Shown piece after piece: positions 5,812 to 5,973 of a stretch of DNA of 5,973 bases. This DNA comes from Chloroflexota bacterium (GTDB taxonomy: Bacteria > Chloroflexota > Limnocylindria > Limnocylindrales > CSP1-4): NCBI GenBank assembly GCA_005881055.1, contig VBHW01000081.1, positions 1,521 to 7,493 on the forward strand. The letters run 5' to 3'. How positions within the stretch are numbered: position 1 is the stretch's first letter; every line of letters starts with the position of its first letter. Below the pieces are notes generated by a model. It saw nothing but the letters and a program-made list of their open reading frames with translations, was not told where the DNA came from and did no database searches. The translations under genes and the position numbers were made by a program.

Positions 5812-5832
5812 GTGACCGGGACGTGGTGGCAT
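5812..5832 (-). repeat. Right outer terminal repeat (R2)
   Basis: Read on the minus strand after a leading A: TGCCACCACGTCCCGGTCAC. It begins 24 bases from R1, leaving only three bases between the copies, against 23 at the left end. It shares the final AC and following T with L1. Confidence 0.85.
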
Positions 5833-5834
5833 CT

Positions 5835-5973
5835 GGCCGCGGGGGCATTACCGGAGCGCCAAGCTCGCCCTTTCGGCGCTTCGCGACGGAGGATCGTCTC
5901 CGAGTCATGCGTGGCGAGCCGCAGGCGGGGTCGCGATTCGGGCGTTGAGGGCCGGCCTGTGCCCTCGATAACG
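5835..5973. other. Right flank of the insertion sequence, no supportable gene
   Basis: No start codon with a ribosome-binding site and no recognisable protein are visible. One minus-strand frame is open from the window edge (VIEGTGRPSTPESRP...) and continues into the insertion sequence. In DNA this GC-rich an open frame of this length is unremarkable. Two inverted repeats occur: AGCGCC at 5855-5860 with GGCGCT at 5875-5880, and the one at the window edge. Confidence 0.5.
5943..5973. repeat. Imperfect inverted repeat at the window edge
   Basis: GAGGGC at 5947-5952 pairs with GCCCTC at 5961-5966 around an 8-base loop. Outside it, CGTT at 5943-5946 pairs with AACG at 5970-5973 across a GAT bulge. 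It could be a terminator stem for a gene beyond the window, but the sequence is cut off here and no T-run can be assessed. Confidence 0.35.

Larger units (their letters stand above)
4491..5831 (-). mobile_element. IS481-like insertion sequence, apparently full length
   Basis: The element is about 1341 bp from 5'-TG to CA-3', with one transposase gene on the minus strand and inverted terminal repeats. The outer ends match over 20 bases with a single mismatch (TGCCACCACCTCCCGGTCAC at left; the right end, read inward, has G for the tenth C). TG...CA termini are usual for IS481. A second copy of the repeat lies just inside each end. If three bases more are included on each side (4488-5834), the flanks read GGCC on both sides, a possible 4-base target duplication, but this is short and palindromic. 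It inserted downstream of the pyr operon and breaks no recognisable gene. Confidence 0.85.

Noticed and set aside
4490..5832. CRISPR-like array, because of four similar ~20-bp repeats
   Set aside because: The copies are in two inverted pairs more than 1.2 kb apart flanking a transposase, with unequal spacers of 23 and 3 bases; they are IS ends.
4647..5948. Plus-strand open frame (433 codons) across the transposase gene
   Set aside because: It lies opposite a recognisable DDE transposase and runs through the right end repeats into flanking DNA. Its composition is low-complexity, and it has no supporting start.
5943..5973. Integron attC-like site at the window edge
   Set aside because: The CGTT/AACG pairing recalls an attC stem, but the GTTRRRY and RYYYAAC consensus sites are not met and no integrase or cassette is present.

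Overview
The window is strongly GC-rich bacterial DNA with GTG starts and short GTGA stop/start overlaps. It carries a class IB dihydroorotate dehydrogenase pair (PyrD plus its electron-transfer subunit PyrK), a PyrE with a C-terminal CxxC segment of the Thermus-like type, and a lipoprotein. This combination fits Chloroflexota (for example a Limnocylindria-like lineage) or a deep-branching actinobacterium. That placement is inference; the window has no rRNA or other phylogenetic marker.

Layout, left to right. Bases 1-111 are the last 36 codons of an unidentified gene. Bases 126-4298 are a compact plus-strand operon: an unrecognised acidic protein with an internally duplicated domain, then pyrK, pyrD, pyrE and a small secreted lipoprotein. 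Three of its junctions are 4-base GTGA overlaps (1148-1151, 2011-2014, 3864-3867), and pyrD-pyrE is separated by 9 bases. A GC-rich hairpin lies about 33 bases after the last stop. From about 4491 to 5831 there is a complete IS481-like insertion sequence with its transposase on the minus strand. The remaining ~140 bases hold no gene I can support.

How the genes fit together: PyrD oxidises dihydroorotate to orotate with FMN. PyrK takes the electrons through a [2Fe-2S] cluster and FAD to NAD+. PyrE joins orotate to PRPP to give OMP. The window therefore covers the middle steps of de novo UMP synthesis. The duplicated acidic protein and the lipoprotein are translationally coupled to this set but have no known role in it.

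Main points for a second look: (1) the IS has two copies of a ~20-bp repeat at each end, with one base distinguishing left from right and another distinguishing outer from inner copies; (2) its transposase reads as a frame broken by one extra A in an A5 run just after a well-placed ribosome-binding site and ATG; (3) the upstream acidic protein is built from two diverged copies of a ~90-residue unit plus an AT-hook-like tail; (4) PyrK and PyrD each carry an unusual basic segment absent from ordinary family members.
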